From assembly GCA_948144175.1 (NCBI GenBank), contig CANXME010000864.1, positions 186,001 through 250,000 of the forward strand: a DNA stretch of 64,000 nucleotides, read 5' to 3'. Shown one piece after another: positions 1 through 14,300 of the stretch (positions are counted from its first letter, which is position 1; each line of letters starts with the position of its first letter). Source of the stretch: Closterium sp. NIES-65 (Eukaryota > Streptophyta > Zygnematophyceae > Desmidiales > Closteriaceae). The notes beneath the pieces were generated by a model, which ran no database searches, had not been told where the DNA came from, and saw only the letters and a list, made by a program, of their open reading frames with translations. Made by a program: the position numbers and the translations under genes.

Positions 1-2207
1 CGGGGAAGGTGACGACCAGCCAAGCGTGTAACGCCACCCAGCCATGCAGCACCCAGCCATGCAGCACCCAGCCATGCAGCACCCAGCCATACGTCACCTC
101 AACAGGACACCGATTGTGCTCTCAGCAGGACACACCTGATCGGGCAGAATGGTCAACGGCAAAGAAGACGAAATGGCCGCCCGGAAGGGTACATGGCAAA
201 TGGATATTATTATTGCTCGCAACAAGTACAGAATGAGGATAAGGAGCAAAATTTGGTGAGGAACAGGGAGGGAACAACATGGGGAAAGGAGCAGGGAGGG
301 AGCAAGGAGCAGGGAATGAGCTATCCTTTCAGCACCGGCGTCGATGACTTTTGAGAGTTGTCAAAAGCGGCAATGATGATGACGGTGCCGTTGCTCGTCA
401 TATTGACTCGCCATCGCCAGCTGCTCGTGCAGCTTCGACGCGCGCGATGCTCGCGCCGCCTCTCGCAACCTACGATTTCGGCACTCGCAAAGCAGCTGGC
501 GACGCACGTGACACTCGCTCGACTCGCCGTCGCCTGTAGGAAACATTAGGGATGACCGCCAACAATGTTAGTGCTACTATCGCCTACTGGGCGAAGTTTA
601 TGTTTCTACAAAACTATCCTACGAGCAGGTGGAAGAATCATGGCCAGGAAAAGTAAGAAATTGGCAGGAGGCTGCGGGAGGGAGGGCGGCAGAATAGAGC
701 CGGCGCCGTTTCTTTCTCTGATGCCTTCTGCTGTCAATTGCGCATTCGTGCCTTTTGCGGCGGCGCCGTCGCGCAGGAGGGATTGTGAAACGGCGAAGAA
801 GGATGGGGAGTGGGGAGGAGGTGCGAACCCCCTCGTAATTGAATGTTCTACCACGTTCTGACATCCTGTAGCTAGTACGGATTGAATAATGAGCATCACA
901 TGCAAGTGCCATCTTGCTGATTTTTCTAGTCAACTTGAAATTCGCACGATGGAACTCTATCAACTCTACCATATCGTTTTTGAGCACTTCACGATTCAAG
1001 GTCGCGATAAGGCAGGTCGCGGGCAGAGCAGTAGGCCACGGGCTGAGCAGTAGTTAGCTATGTCGACAAGTCGCCAAATCGCCTGGTCGCTAGAGCCAAG
1101 AATCCAACGCAATGAAGTTACTTGCTCTTTGTATGAAAGGAGATTTTCTTTTTTCTGTAGGGCCCATTAGGGTTTCGATTCGTTCCGTTTTGCGAGAGTG
1201 AATGAAGAGGTCGGTGTTCGTCAAACAGGGTCAGCTGCTGTCCTGATTCGTCTAACTCGCAGACCTGGCGGGATTTTTGGTAGCTGGACACGCCCTGCTG
1301 GCATGCCACGCCACCATAGAAACTCGTGTAACCCTGGAAATCGCGAAATAGGGGTAAGGGCGTGTGTGAATCTAGTTTTCGTATTAAGTTTAGGTTTTGA
1401 CTCGATTGTAGCAAGCGAACATTAAGCGAACCTGACTCGATTTTGAGTGTTTACAAGGTTCGAACCGCAAGTGTCAAAAGTTGTTAACTCACAACCACAC
1501 GCGCAAGTGCGAATCTGCAAGTTCGAGCCTGTAGGGGGGGAGCCGAACCGCTTCTAGGGTGCGTAGGTTATCCAGTATCGGCATATCGACAGCGCGACAC
1601 GTCAACGAATCGCACGAATTTGTTGCGAGTGTCGCACATTCCGCGTACGTGCCTGGAACCACACACGTTCACTACAACGTGCAAAACCACGTTTGCTCAT
1701 TACTCGAATCTTGTTCACTTTTCGGGGTTCGAGTTTCGTGCGCGACGTTTGCGAATATAATCGTAACTGGTTACCATACTAGGTTCGATCCCATTTTCGA
1801 ACTGCAATTATATTCATACACGCCCTAGATTGACAAACCATTCGCATCCGTCGGGATCCACAATCCACGGCTAAATGGGAAGTCGCAACTCGCCAATTCC
1901 ACGTCGTCAGCCCTGGTTGGGATGTTGCAGCCACGGAAGAGATCTGCAAAGAAATTTTGGTTAGGAACTGGGCCATCATCATCTCCCTCAACTCCCACCC
2001 TCATCTCCCTACTACTGTCTTTCCAGTTTATCTCCTAGCTTACTATAGTAGCTTCCTCTCGGATTCCTCGTCTGCACTCCTGGTAACACTAGTTTCTTGG
2101 TTTAACCGTCTACAGATATTAGGCTGTAGAATTAGGCTCGGCTCTGTGACGCACACAAGTTCACAAACGGATTAAAAACAACCATTTCCTGGAATCGCTG
2201 CACCTCG
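1..2207. other. Upstream region of the receptor kinase, no gene recognised
   Basis: No coding exon is convincing here. A short tandem repeat of a 15-bp unit (CAGCACCCAGCCATG) is present about four times near 40-93. The 361-546 stretch is open on both strands but reads as compositionally biased sequence. The promoter and 5' UTR of the receptor kinase starting at 2208 should lie near the right end; I see no unambiguous TATA box. Confidence 0.4.
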
Positions 2208-2319
2208 ATGGCAACTTCGGACGGCGCGGGGCGCCTCATTCGGCTCAGCTTACTCATCTTGCTGACGTGTCTTGCCGTGGTTTCTCCAGTCCGCTGTGTC
2301 CCGTTCGTCGACTCCCAAG
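2208..2319 (+). CDS. Receptor kinase exon 1: signal peptide
   Basis: ATG opens 37 codons: a short basic N-region (GRLIR), then the hydrophobic core [13 protein letters not shown], then a likely cleavage zone near SPVRC. This is a typical secretory signal. The exon ends CAA G with donor GTTCGT, a weak but legal donor, in phase 1. That phase matches the acceptor of the exon at 4389, which supplies the expected [11 protein letters not shown] start of the LRR cap. Confidence 0.8.
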
Positions 2320-5300
2320 GTTCGTCGTTTCAACCCCGTACTATGTACTTTTTGGTTGCTAGTGCAAATTTGTAACAAGATGGGATTCGCCATGCCTGCG
2401 TGCATGGGAATACCCGAACGGTTGGAACCTCCCTTTCCCTAGGTAGCTCTCTTTCCCTTATCCTCGTCAGTGATTAGATGTTACTAGAATCCAGCAGGAC
2501 ATGGCATCGAGGCGTTATGCCAACTTGGCGAATACGGTTTTCCCCCAAGTCGCCATCCCTTCTTCCTAGCATAAATATCCATCTCTGAATCTTGTATTAT
2601 CATCTCATCCTACCCCATCCTTGGAGTCTTTAATCCTATCTTTTTGAAAGTCTTCTTCTCTCTTCTCTCTCTCTCATCTACGTCTCCAGAGCTGGGCTTC
2701 TCCCTCCAGCCTAGCTCCCTTTTCTTCTGCTGCAAGACTCTCCTCTTATTCTTTCTTAGCTACGGCGCCTCTCCTTAGGCGCTGGGCCGGCCAGGCCAGC
2801 CGCGCCGTGCATCGCTGCGCCGTAGCTCCTGTTTCAAAATTGAATGTAGCAGAACCTAATAGTACATAGTATGGGGGCCAACAATTTTGGGATCCTTGCA
2901 AAACGAACTTAGCAATCAGTGGCCCGCCCTCGACCCCCACCACCTAATCTTCCTGTATGTTGCACTGATAAATCTCATGTCTTCTGGATCCTTGGTGATG
3001 GTAGTATGATGCATTCCAGCAAAGGTTCCATAGAGGCTCACGTACCACGATGGCACCACCATGACGCGGACGCATTCGGCTTGGTTGCCAGCGCGCGTCA
3101 CACAGTTCTACGGAGTTTCCGCTGTGTTTCCTTTGGTTGAGCTCATGCCGCACGAGCAAAATGCCATGCACGATCATTGTGGGTTCAGGTTCAGCAGTGG
3201 CACCAACCTTGCCACGGCGGCGGATCATCAAAGTCAAGTGACGCTATCAGCGATAGCGATGAGCATGAAAGTGGGCCAGGGCCCGCCCAAAAATGCCCCG
3301 GGCCGGGCATCATAATTTTGACGTGGGCCCGGGGCGGGCCGGGCCAGCCCGATTTTGGCCCGCCCATGTACGGGCCGGGCCGGGCCGGGCCGCATCGGAG
3401 CGCAAAAATACATCCTGTGGGCGATTGTGACAGCATCCGGGCCGGGCCGGGCCGGCCCGGGTCGGGCCATGCAGAGCCCGGGTCGGGCCGGGCACGGCCA
3501 GCCCGCCTTGAGGGCGGGTCGGGCCAAGAGTTTCCTTCTATGGCCCGGGTCGGGCCGGGCCAGCCCGGCCCGCTTTTTTGCGCAGCCCGGGGTGGGCCCG
3601 ACCCGGGCCGGGCCCGGCCCGCCCGGTACTCAACGATAGCCTATCGCATGTATCCATCAGAATCGTGTTTCTATTAGAATAGTTTTCCAACGCCTGGTGC
3701 TTAGAAGATTGTTCGGCCAATTTCAAGTTTGACATTGCACCTCTCTTCTCTACTGATGTCTGGTGCAGGGATTGAAAGAGGGAGGGAAAGCCATACGAAG
3801 CGTTGATGAGCTGATACGTTCATCTCTTCTTTTTCCTGCTCCATTGCAGCCTCTCTCCTACCTGCCAGCGCAATCAGTGCAACTCCTGCTGGCTGGAATT
3901 CCAGCAAGCATAGGGGGGGGATTTGATGTATGGGTGGCTTGCTGCCATGGATGGATGCAGCAATACCAGGGCGTTGTGGCTCATTTACGACCACGAGTAC
4001 TAGTATTCGTAGTAAAATAACTTGGTGGAGTGCCTAGAGCTCAGGAATGCTCATGCCCAAAGATATATACCTCATATTTGACCTCGTTCCTGTTTACACC
4101 TCTTATCTTATGTCGTTCTCAACGGATAAGTCAGTGGCCACCGCATGCCCATGCTCCCATGCGCACAATGCTTATCGTTGTGGCACTTTTAATCTGCGAG
4201 TCACGGTAGTTACTTCACCATCGCATGCGTCCATTCCGCACTTGTGGCACAGGGTGATGAGTGAGGGAGGAAGAGAAGGGTGCAACACGCAGGTGATGAG
4301 AGCCAATTTATCCCTCCTCTCTTCCCTGCCCCAGCTTCTATCCTTCTCTTGCCCTCCTGCCCCCCTCTCCCCCACCATTTGCCACCAGTGCGAGTCCTGC
4401 AGGACTTGCAGCAAGCGTGGGGGCAGAATTTCTCTGGGTGGGTGGCTGGGGGGGACTGCAGCTGGGCCTCTGTTGTGACCTGCGATGCCCAAGGCATGGT
4501 GACGGACATGTGAGAGCACCAACTCTAGCTGGTCTTGCATCCCCCATGTGTGAACCAACTCTTGCTGGACTTGACTTGAGTGCCTGCATCTTCCCTCCCT
4601 CCCTCCACCATTCTGCGTGCTCTGCGTTTGCACTCCCTTGTTGCATTTTGGAGAGCTAACCCTTGCCGGCCATGCAATCTACGTGTTTCTTTGTATTTCT
4701 CTTGCATTCCCTTTCTTCCTTAACTGCCCTTGCCATTGTCCCTCCCTCTTCCAAACTGACTGTCTGCTTTGATGAGCCCATTAGGATGGTCCTACTGTTC
4801 TTGAAGGCATGTTAGGATGGTACCATGTTAACTCGTCAGGATTAAGAATTAAGGTTCATCGGGCAAGTGAACATGTTCGATGTTTATTCTGGAACAATTT
4901 TCCACGCTGAATCGGTTGTACGTTTTAATCACTTTAAAGATGGGGTCCTTCGAGGAAGAGAGCAGGGCAGGCAAAGCTTAAGTAGTTCTACCATGCATAA
5001 GTCAGAGCACGAGTTGGCATGTCGAGTGGTATGGCAACAGGTGCAGCTGCAGGTACTTGCATTCGCTGATTGAGCCCTTGCGGACCATGGATTCGCTGGA
5101 TGCCTTTGTGTGTTTCTTTGTTCTTCACTTGCACTCCCTTGCTACTTGAACCGTTCATCCCACGGTCCTCCTCTCATCCAAACCCACTGTCTGCTTTCGT
5201 GGACCCTTTGTAATCATTCCATGTTATAGTCATGTTCAAAGTTTTGTTAAGGTTAGAATCTATCTTTAAACATGATTGAGGAACATCTTCTATGTTTTAT

Positions 5301-8300
5301 CGAAGGTGAATCAGGGGTTTTATAGAGGGGCAGAGAGAGCAGGACAGGCACAGTTCTAGTAGTTCTATCATGCCCAAGTCAGAAAACTAGTTGGCATGCC
5401 AAGGGGAATGGCAACTGTTGTAATTGCAGCTGGTCTGTGCACAATGTCAACAAAGAAGAGAAAATGGGTGAGTGGAAGGAGGGAGGTTGTGGTGGTGCAT
5501 ATGAGAGGTGTGGAAAGGTTCGCAATGAGTGTGTTGGGGGCCTGCTAAAGGGTTTGCTACGTGCCATGGGGACGAATTTTACACAGAAATGTGGCGAAAT
5601 GTCACCGCAGAACAAAAACGTCCCTTTGTAAACACAGTAACGAAAGGTAGACATTTGGAGGCAGTATAAGGTGTTAATGTTGTCTAACCTAACTTATCAT
5701 CCCCCTTCCCTTCTCTGTTTCCCTCTGTTTTCTGTTGCGTGGTTCATATTGAAAGGAGTTCAGTGCAGTAGAATGCTACCCAAATGCACCTCCCAGGTCT
5801 CTATCATCTCCATGCATGCAGGCGCAGGTGGACAACATGTGGGCTGCATGGGCCTCTCCTTCTCAAATAGTAACGAAACCACCTTGATGGATTCACCAAT
5901 CTCTCATTTTATTTCACTCTTGATCCCGTTTCGTAACAAAATTATCATGTTCCCCACCCATTTCATTCCACTGCCCACCAGTAGGCTACGTTACGGACAA
6001 TTAACCGGATCCATTCCAGATTCCATCAGTGCCTTGAACAGGATGACCGATCTGTGAGTATGAGTGGGAGCATGCACACATGACTGTGAGCATGGAGAGA
6101 TGCCCATATGCAGAGATGAGCACGAAGATCGGCCGGCATAAATGCGACCAACCCGTGATGAGCAGGTGGTGAACATGCCTTGTCACGAGAATAGCTTGTC
6201 ACGAGAAGAATGATGTCCCTGCCAGGTTATGGTGAACCTACCTACGAGAGTTTTTAGTGGAAACTTTCGTAGGGTGAAAATGGTTAGGAGAAAGAACAGT
6301 TTCCATGACATCCTTCCTAACTGGTTTTACCTCCTTCCGTGTCCAACCCACTTCAATAAATGCCTGCGCATACGTCTACCCCTTCGGCACAGACGCTCGA
6401 CTCTGCTGAAGGCTAACAACTCGTTCTCTTCGTGCCATGACTGCTACATCAGGTCCTCTTAACCTGAAAAGCAGACTAGGCAAGCGAAAGGCAGCCAGAA
6501 TTTTCCCAACATCTAGCAGAGCCACCAACCTTTGAACTGAAACCTCAGTAGATGTGGTTCTGGTTAATTTTACACCCCTGTATTCTATGACAAGTAAGTG
6601 TGGTGCTGTACTGTACAGTAGGGTTGAGCACGGGGGCGGGCTGGACCCTGCCGGGTCGGCCCTGCCCTGAAACTGCCCTGGGCCGAAAGTCTAAATTGGG
6701 CTGTCGGCCCAAGGCGGGCCGGGCAGTCGTGGTCTGGGCCATCGGTGGCCCGATTTTGGCTAGGCATGAGCGAAAGGCCCCGAACCAACCCAGGTTTTTT
6801 GCAGGTCAACTCAGGACTTCCAATGTCCTGGCCCAGCCGGGTCAGGTCTGTCCGGCTCGGGCAAAAACCGGACCCGATGTTGAATTTCGGGTCGGGTCGG
6901 TTCGAGCCTTAGGTCGACTTTGACCCGACACCCGGAATTGGGTAAAAAACAGGGTAACCAGGTCGGGCTTTGACCCGACTTGATTTCGACACTTGGCAAA
7001 CCCCTAAAGCCGATGTCGAGGGGACATTTTCTCATTCAACATCAGTCCCGCAACCTAACTAGCCGTCAGCCCATAAATCATAGGTTCTAGGCAAGTACTA
7101 GTCGGCAATGTCCAGAGGATGAATGTCGAGAGATCTCTATAGAGTGGGAGTGGAGGGGTTTGGGATTTGTAGAATCAGTGCGGTAAAAGGTGGTGAGCAG
7201 TGACGAATTGGTTGGGAATTTTTGTTCCAACACATATGTTCGAAACGTGTGCCTAGGCTGAGAAACCTACAGGCAAAATTTCGATGTTCACAGATATCGC
7301 AATGAATTCGTCGATTTGCGCAGATCGACAGGCAAAATTTCTGATCTGCACAGATCGACGGGCAAAATAGCAGATCTGCACAGAGCGCAGGCGAGAGCGG
7401 TTTCCTGACCCGAGCCGACCCGGGGTCGGCCCGACCCGATGTTGGGCCAGGAAAGACCCGGCCCTATACCCCAGGTCGGGTCAGAGTATACAACATCCTG
7501 GTCCGGGGCTGCCCCAACCCGACCCGACCCAGAAACCTGCTTGGCCAGGCAAAATCGGGTCGGGTCGGGCCAGACGCTTACTTTTGGCCTGCCCGTTTAG
7601 GGGCGGACTGGGCCGGCCCGTCTCGAGGTGCGGCCCTGGTCGGGCCGTTTTGGCCCGCTTTTGACCCAAGCCCCACTTTTATTGAGGCCCATCACAGCGT
7701 ATGGTAGGAAGTATATACGAGCCATATTAGTTTCAAAACTAACGAGAGCAAGAGCTGAAACTAGGCCAGTATGGTTTATGCCTACATGGCTAGACATTAT
7801 CGAGATGGTATTGAGAGGGTTTACGCTGGGCGTTATCCTCGCTTTGATAGCCATGGCTCGTTTGTTTGAGTTGAACCGAGCTTGGTCTGCCATAATCCGT
7901 AGGAGCCTCATGAAGAAGGGATCAAGTTTGCCACTATCAGCATTTTCCACCATGAGAAATGTTTTTAGGGAAGGCATGAAAAACGAGGTGCGGAGAGTCA
8001 CTCTACAACAGTAGTGAGCTAGACTACGGGGGTTGGCACGAATTACTAGGAGTGATCATAGCTTTGCTTAGTTCCTTAGCGCTTGCACATTCACGGGAGA
8101 AATCGGCAAGAGTTTCCACAAACAAAGTAAAAATTACAGAATTGGTTCAACAAGCAATGACAAAAATGAGCGGTCGGCTGGCACCTAGCAACTCTGCAGC
8201 TAGCCTGGTCGACCGCCAGCCAGCGTTGCGTAGAGGAGCCGTGCTTGCACTGCCGAAAGGTGACCTGCCAACATTGCAGGTCAACGACGTACCATCGCTG

Positions 8301-11300
8301 CAGCAGGGCGGCTGTCTAGCGTTGCCCCGTAGAAGACAGCAGTGCGTACGCTCGCAGGTGCGCCTGACTCGCCTCGTTGTGCATCCTTCGTCTGTTGCCT
8401 GCGCCTGACGAGCCACATCGACTTCGGGTTACCAGCCCGAAGTCTCCTTCGCCATCGCGATCTCGACGACGTTCGCATGCCTCCCCAGAACTCGTCGAGT
8501 AGGTTACCTGGTCGACCTGGTCGACCACCAACTGCTCTGGTCGACCACCAGGTGCCTCCGGTCAATCACCAGGTGCCTCTGGTCGACCACCAGGTGCCTC
8601 TGGTCGACCACTAGGTGCCTCTGGTTGACCACAGCTCGTGTCAAGCTACCCCCTGGTCGACGGACCCCTTCTGTCGACCAGAATTGTCAGCGGTTGACGC
8701 CGAGCTTCCCTCGTCGACCACTGCTCACTTGTCAGGTCGACGGACAGCTCCGTCGGCCTCCCGGTCGAACTGCCCCTCCTGGTCGACGGCCCACCCGTCG
8801 CCCAGCCCAGTCAGCTGCAGCTGTCGAGCTCCCTGGTCGACAGCAGCACCACAGCGGTCCCCTGCAGCTCGACGAAGTCGTCTGCTCTCCCATTGTGAGC
8901 GGTCGGCTGTTTCTCCTGTACATCGGACCAAGTCGTCCGCGTTGCCCAAGCAAGGGCGGGGCCAACACCCCTCTTTCGTCAACACTAGGCATGAGCATAG
9001 GTCTAAGACAAGCTGGCTTGGTTCAAGTTGCCATGAGCCGGTGCACTGACGAGCCAGTCGGGCAGCTGACCAAGCTCGTGGCTCGTCCATTGAAGACAAG
9101 CAGGCATTGCTTACAGGGTTTTGGTATTTTACTGCTTCGGATGAATCTTGCATTTCAGGTAAGGATTTGCTTCCAGTTTCTCGTATGGGTAAGAGAGAGC
9201 CTGCCACGGGATTGAAGCAGCCTGGTTTTCCAGGCATATACCTTCTCACTGAGGACCAAAACTGTTCAAGCAGCAGTTTGACATTAGAACAGTTTAAGTA
9301 GTGCGGGCTGGCCGGTGAAAAACAGGCCACCTGATAAACCAGTTTGGCACAAGTCACAAGGGAACCTGCCCTTGGTCATGTTGTAGTGAAAGGCATAAAT
9401 CTCAAGCATGAGTAGCCCATCTTTTGCGTCTTTGATGAGTCAATGTGCTCTTAAATTGGTCTTCAATTTCCCTGTCCCCTAAAGGTTTCCCACATACTTG
9501 AGCACAGCCTGAAGTTGTATGCGAGGGGAGAGACGCATTGGATTGCGAGCATGAGCAGTCCATCTTCTGCGTATTTGATGCGTCAATGTGTTCATAAATT
9601 GGTCTTCAATTTCCCTCTTTAGGAGTCCCCTAAGAGTTTGCCACATACTGAGCACGGCCTTAAGTTGCGCGTGTAGGGAGAGAAGACGCACTGGGATGCG
9701 AGCATGGGTAGTCCATTTTTTGCATCTATAATGCGTCAATGTTCTCTTAGTCGGTCTTTGCTTTCTCTTTCTGGAAAAGAAAATGCACAGAATGCAGGAC
9801 ATTCACAACCATCTACTTGGTACTGGGGTCTGCCGCCTACCTCTGCACATTAGCCTCATGATAGGGTCTTGCAATGTCCAAGCGACAAGATACATGGGAA
9901 AGGGAGGTTCTGGCTGTTCCTCATGTTCAAATGAGAGTGAAATTCTATGAAATCAAGCTCGTAGCAAAGGGAAAAGACCCAAAGCCACGATATATAGGCT
10001 GCCATTAGTTTGATCATACCCAAACAAAGTCATCAGACCGACCATTCTCAAGCTGCCATCATCGTTGGTCAAATCTGAGCCATCCCTGAACTCTCCTTTT
10101 CGCTACAGAAAAAAAAAACAAAATGTCTTGCCAACGCTGCTGGCCTACAGACTTTCCTTCACAAAATCAATTTGTTCAAAAACAGACAGTGAAGACATTA
10201 TGCGATGGAGTATACTGTTTAAAGCACTGTGCATGCACAGCTGTTTCAGGTCTAAGTTGCGGAAGACGCATGGCTAAAAAAACTTCGGGCAGCCCGAAAA
10301 AAAATATTCCGCGCACGAAATTGAATTTCGCCATTTCGACGCGAAATTCAATTTCGCGCTTTTCAAACCCCTTCCCACCCATTTCGACCCCAAAACCAGC
10401 CCCGCATGCAAATTTGAAGCCTCCCCCACCACAATTGAATACAAACCACTCTTCACCACTCATTATCTATAGAACCCAACCTCTATGGTTAACCACAAAG
10501 AGGTTGGGGAGCACAAATCCCTCATTTGTGCTTCCCAACCTTCATTTCTTTCAAATCTCTTTCGAAAACCCTTAGGGTTTAGCTCTTTCCACCGCGCGCG
10601 CAACCATGTCCTCTAGTAGTAGCCCTTCGTCTAGTAGTTCCTCCTCCGCGAGCGAGAATGCCGTCGGCGAGGGTGTATCCGCTCGTGTTTCTCAGGAAAT
10701 GGAGGGGGTTGAGAAGAAGTCTAAGCATCCCGAGCACCCGATCTACAAGCACTATTATTTCTTTATGGATCCGAAGAAGAAGGGCGAGCAAGTTGAGTGT
10801 CTTTTTTGCCACAAGAAGTTTTCTTTTAGTAGTAGCCGCGCTCCCGAGAATCTCGTACGACCCGCACCGTCGCCGCGAGGCGGGAGTTGTTTGCAAGGAT
10901 GTGCATACGGAGATTTCCGCGGAGATTCGCGAAATGTTCGAGGCGAAGATTCGGGCGCGCAACCAAAAGGCGCGAGCGACGACTGCGGCGGTCGCGGCGG
11001 TGAGCAGCAAGAGCGAGGCGAAAGGGAAGGCGAAGCGCGGTCGTATGGATGAATTTTACGGCGAGGATGGACAAGCAGCAAGGCGGGCGGTCAACGAGGC
11101 GATTGTCCTCTACCTCGCTGAGACGCGCACGCCGGAGTCTCTGTGCGAGCACCCGCTCTTCCTCAACATGCTGCGAGCTGTCACCGCTGCCGGCCCAAAC
11201 TACGTCCCCCCCACGCGTCACTACGTCGGAGGCGCCGGCCTGCTTGAGTGCAAGTAGCGGATTGAGAAGGCGTTGTCGCCGGTAACGAAGTCGTGGACGG

Positions 11301-14300
11301 AGACGGGCGTGACAATCGCCAGCGACATGATGCAGGACAAGAGCGGCCGCGCGCAGATGAACATCATGTGCATCAACGACACTGGTGTCAACAGGAGTTT
11401 TGTATCAGCCCCGTCCTCGCTTGGGCGGAGCCGACTTCGTGGTCGGGTGTGAGGGGAGCAGCCGACCTGTGGCAATGGGCGAGCTGGTTAACGAGGAGGT
11501 CGACCTGCACGGAGACCACTGTACGGGCGCCGACTTCAGGGTGGCGCGGACTTTAGGGTGGCGCCGACTTCAGGGAGGTTGACTTGGGAAGTCGACCTGC
11601 GGAGGATGTCAACTTGGTGACGTCAACTTGGGGGAAGCCGACTTCGGTGGTCGGCTGACGGACTGCTGGTCGACCTGGTGGTTGGTCGACCAGGCCTGCT
11701 GGTTAACCTGCTGGTGGTCGACCTGGCCTGGTGGTCGACGAAGGAGGGGCCGACGTCGACCTCGACTCAGGACGCCGAGCAGTTGGGCGTCGAGTAGCTG
11801 GGCGTCAACTTCGTGACGCCGACTTCGGGTAGCCGACTTGGGTGGTCGGCCGACAACTGCGCTAGTCGATATGAAGTTGGTCGACCAGGATTTCTGGTCG
11901 ACGAGGGCTGGTCGACCAGAAGTGACGTCAACCTGGAGCTGGTCAACCAGGGGCGTGGTCGACGTGGTGAGGTCGACTTGGAGGTGGCCGTCGACTTGGG
12001 AGGTCGACGGGCACGTACGGGAGCAGCTGGTCGACGTGGTTGCCCGGTCGACCAAGTTACCTGGGTGACGAGGTTTTGCGGAGGAGTGCGACGGTCGCCC
12101 AGGCAAAGTTGGCGAGCCCGACCTCGGTGGTGGTATCCCGAGGTCGACGTGGCTGATCAGAAGCAGTCATCAGCGCCAGGTTGACTTGGTGTGTGTGTTG
12201 TGCAGGTGACGAGGCTCAACCCGCCAATCATCTGCGAGCACCTGCGAAGCGGGTGTGCTGCTGTTCTGCGTGAGCAGCGCTGGCACGCCGTCAACCTGCG
12301 ACGTTGGCACGCCGTCGACTTTGCACTGCTGGAACGCGGTCGACCATGCTGCGCTGGCAGTCGACCGACCTGAATGCTAGCTCTGATGTAGTATTGCTAT
12401 GCCAACTTCATTGTACCATTGTTGTCAACTTTCTCTAGTGAAACTCTTGCCAATTCTCCCCGTGAACTAGCAAGCTGTGTGTGCACTAGATCACACGAGC
12501 ACCCGTGCTTAGCCCGTAGTCTAGCTCCCGTTGTAGTAGTGATCTCCGCAACTGGAGCGGTCTTCGTTGAGGCGGTCGACTGCAAGGCGGTGACGAAGAG
12601 TGGCAAGTTCATCGCCAGCGTACTGCGGCCGATCATCGAGCGCATCGGGGCGGAGCATGTCGTGGCGCTGTGCACGGACGGCGGCAGCAACTACAAGAAG
12701 GCTGGAAAGCTGCTGCGGAAGGAGTGGCCGCATCTCGAAATCGTTCCCTGCGCGACGCACGTGCTGGACCTGCTGATGGAGGAAGTGGGCAAGATGGAGT
12801 GGGCGCAGGTGGTCGTGACCCAGGCTGACAACATGATCTCTTTCGTGCGGGGACACCAGTGCATGCGCGCCTTCCTGCGCGGCCGGGAGCTGCACGGCGA
12901 GAAGAAATCGCTGCCGGTGTTGCGCCCGGCAGGCACGCGCTTCGGAACGCAGTTTCTCGCAGTGTCTCGTGTGCGCGACGTTCGCCAGTAGCTTACGGCG
13001 ATGGTGACGCACAAGGATTGGCCGGAGAGGGGGGGGAGCACGGTTACAGGAGCGGATTTTGACGGGTGGGTGATGGACCAGGGGAGGTGGAAGAAGGTGG
13101 ACGTCAACCTGCAGGTGATGGAGCTGTTCTACAATGTGATGCGGCGGACGGATTCAGAGGCGAAGGGGATGATGGGCCAGCTGTACGACATCATGCTGCA
13201 GCTGACAGAGGAGTTGGATAAGCTGCTGGAGGGGAGGGAGTGCAAGCTGAAGTCGGCGGATAAGGAGAAGGTGCGGGAGCATTTGAGGAGGCGTTGGGAC
13301 GAGAGCTTGGCTTGCCCCCTCCACGTGGCAGGCCGGATCTTGTACCCGGCGAACCAGGAGGAGGGAATCTTCCTGCAGGATGCGGAGTGCACCAAGGTCA
13401 TGCAGGAGTGGCTGGAGCGACAGAAGGCGTTCGTCGACAAGTACTGGAAGAAGTACCGCGGCAAGAAGGGACCGGTGAGGCCGCTGCATGAGGGGGTGAC
13501 GGCCTACATCAACGGCGAAGGAGGATTCGGCACACAGACCGTGATCGATGGGCGTGGGGAGATTCAGCTGGGGAAGGGGAACGTGATGTTGTGGTGGCAG
13601 TACAATGGATGGGAGTACGCCGTCCTGGCGCGCATTGCGCGGCGCACGCTGTCCCAGGCCATTTCCGCTTCCCCGTGCGAGCGGGGCTGGTCTACATGGG
13701 ATGGCGTGCACACGGCGCGCAGTAACAGGCTTGGGTTGGCGAAAGTGCGCAACCTTGTGTACATTGCGCACAACTGGAATGTTGCGCACAAGTTCCACAA
13801 GGATGCGGAAGCGGGGCCTAGCGTGGTGGGGAGGAAGGGTGCAGTGGTGGAGGGAAACATCCCCCCCCCCCTCCCATCCCCGAGGGGTACAAGTTGGAGG
13901 AGGATGGGGAGGTGGAGGCGGACGAGGACGACGTGTGCCTCGATGAGTGGGCGGAGCAGGAGGAGCTGGAGAAGGAAGGGGAGGAAGAGGAGGAAGAGGA
14001 GGAGGAGGAGGAGGATGAGGAGGAGGAGAGTTAGGAAGTGATTGCTCAGATATGTAGTAGTAGTAAAGTTTTTCAAGTTTGCTACTACTAGAGAGACATG
14101 GAAGGTTAACTACATAAGATGATCATTTTTGTGAAGTCTAAGAATGGGGGAAAAATTATGGTACAGGGAAAAATTCACCCCATTGTGACATAGGTGCATG
14201 TTCCCCACCCTCCCCATGCCCCTTGGTACTTTTTTTGGTCTGCCCGAACTTTTTTTTAGGCCTGCCCGGGTTTTCGTCTTAGACGCTGCGTCTAGACGGA

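Noticed and set aside
3177-3677. Gly/Pro/Arg-rich open frames on both strands
   Set aside because: Composition of the GGGCC repeat; no starts or flanking exons.
8615-9357. Overlapping frames of 144-210 codons on both strands
   Set aside because: GTCGAC-rich repeat read in several frames; no recognisable domain.
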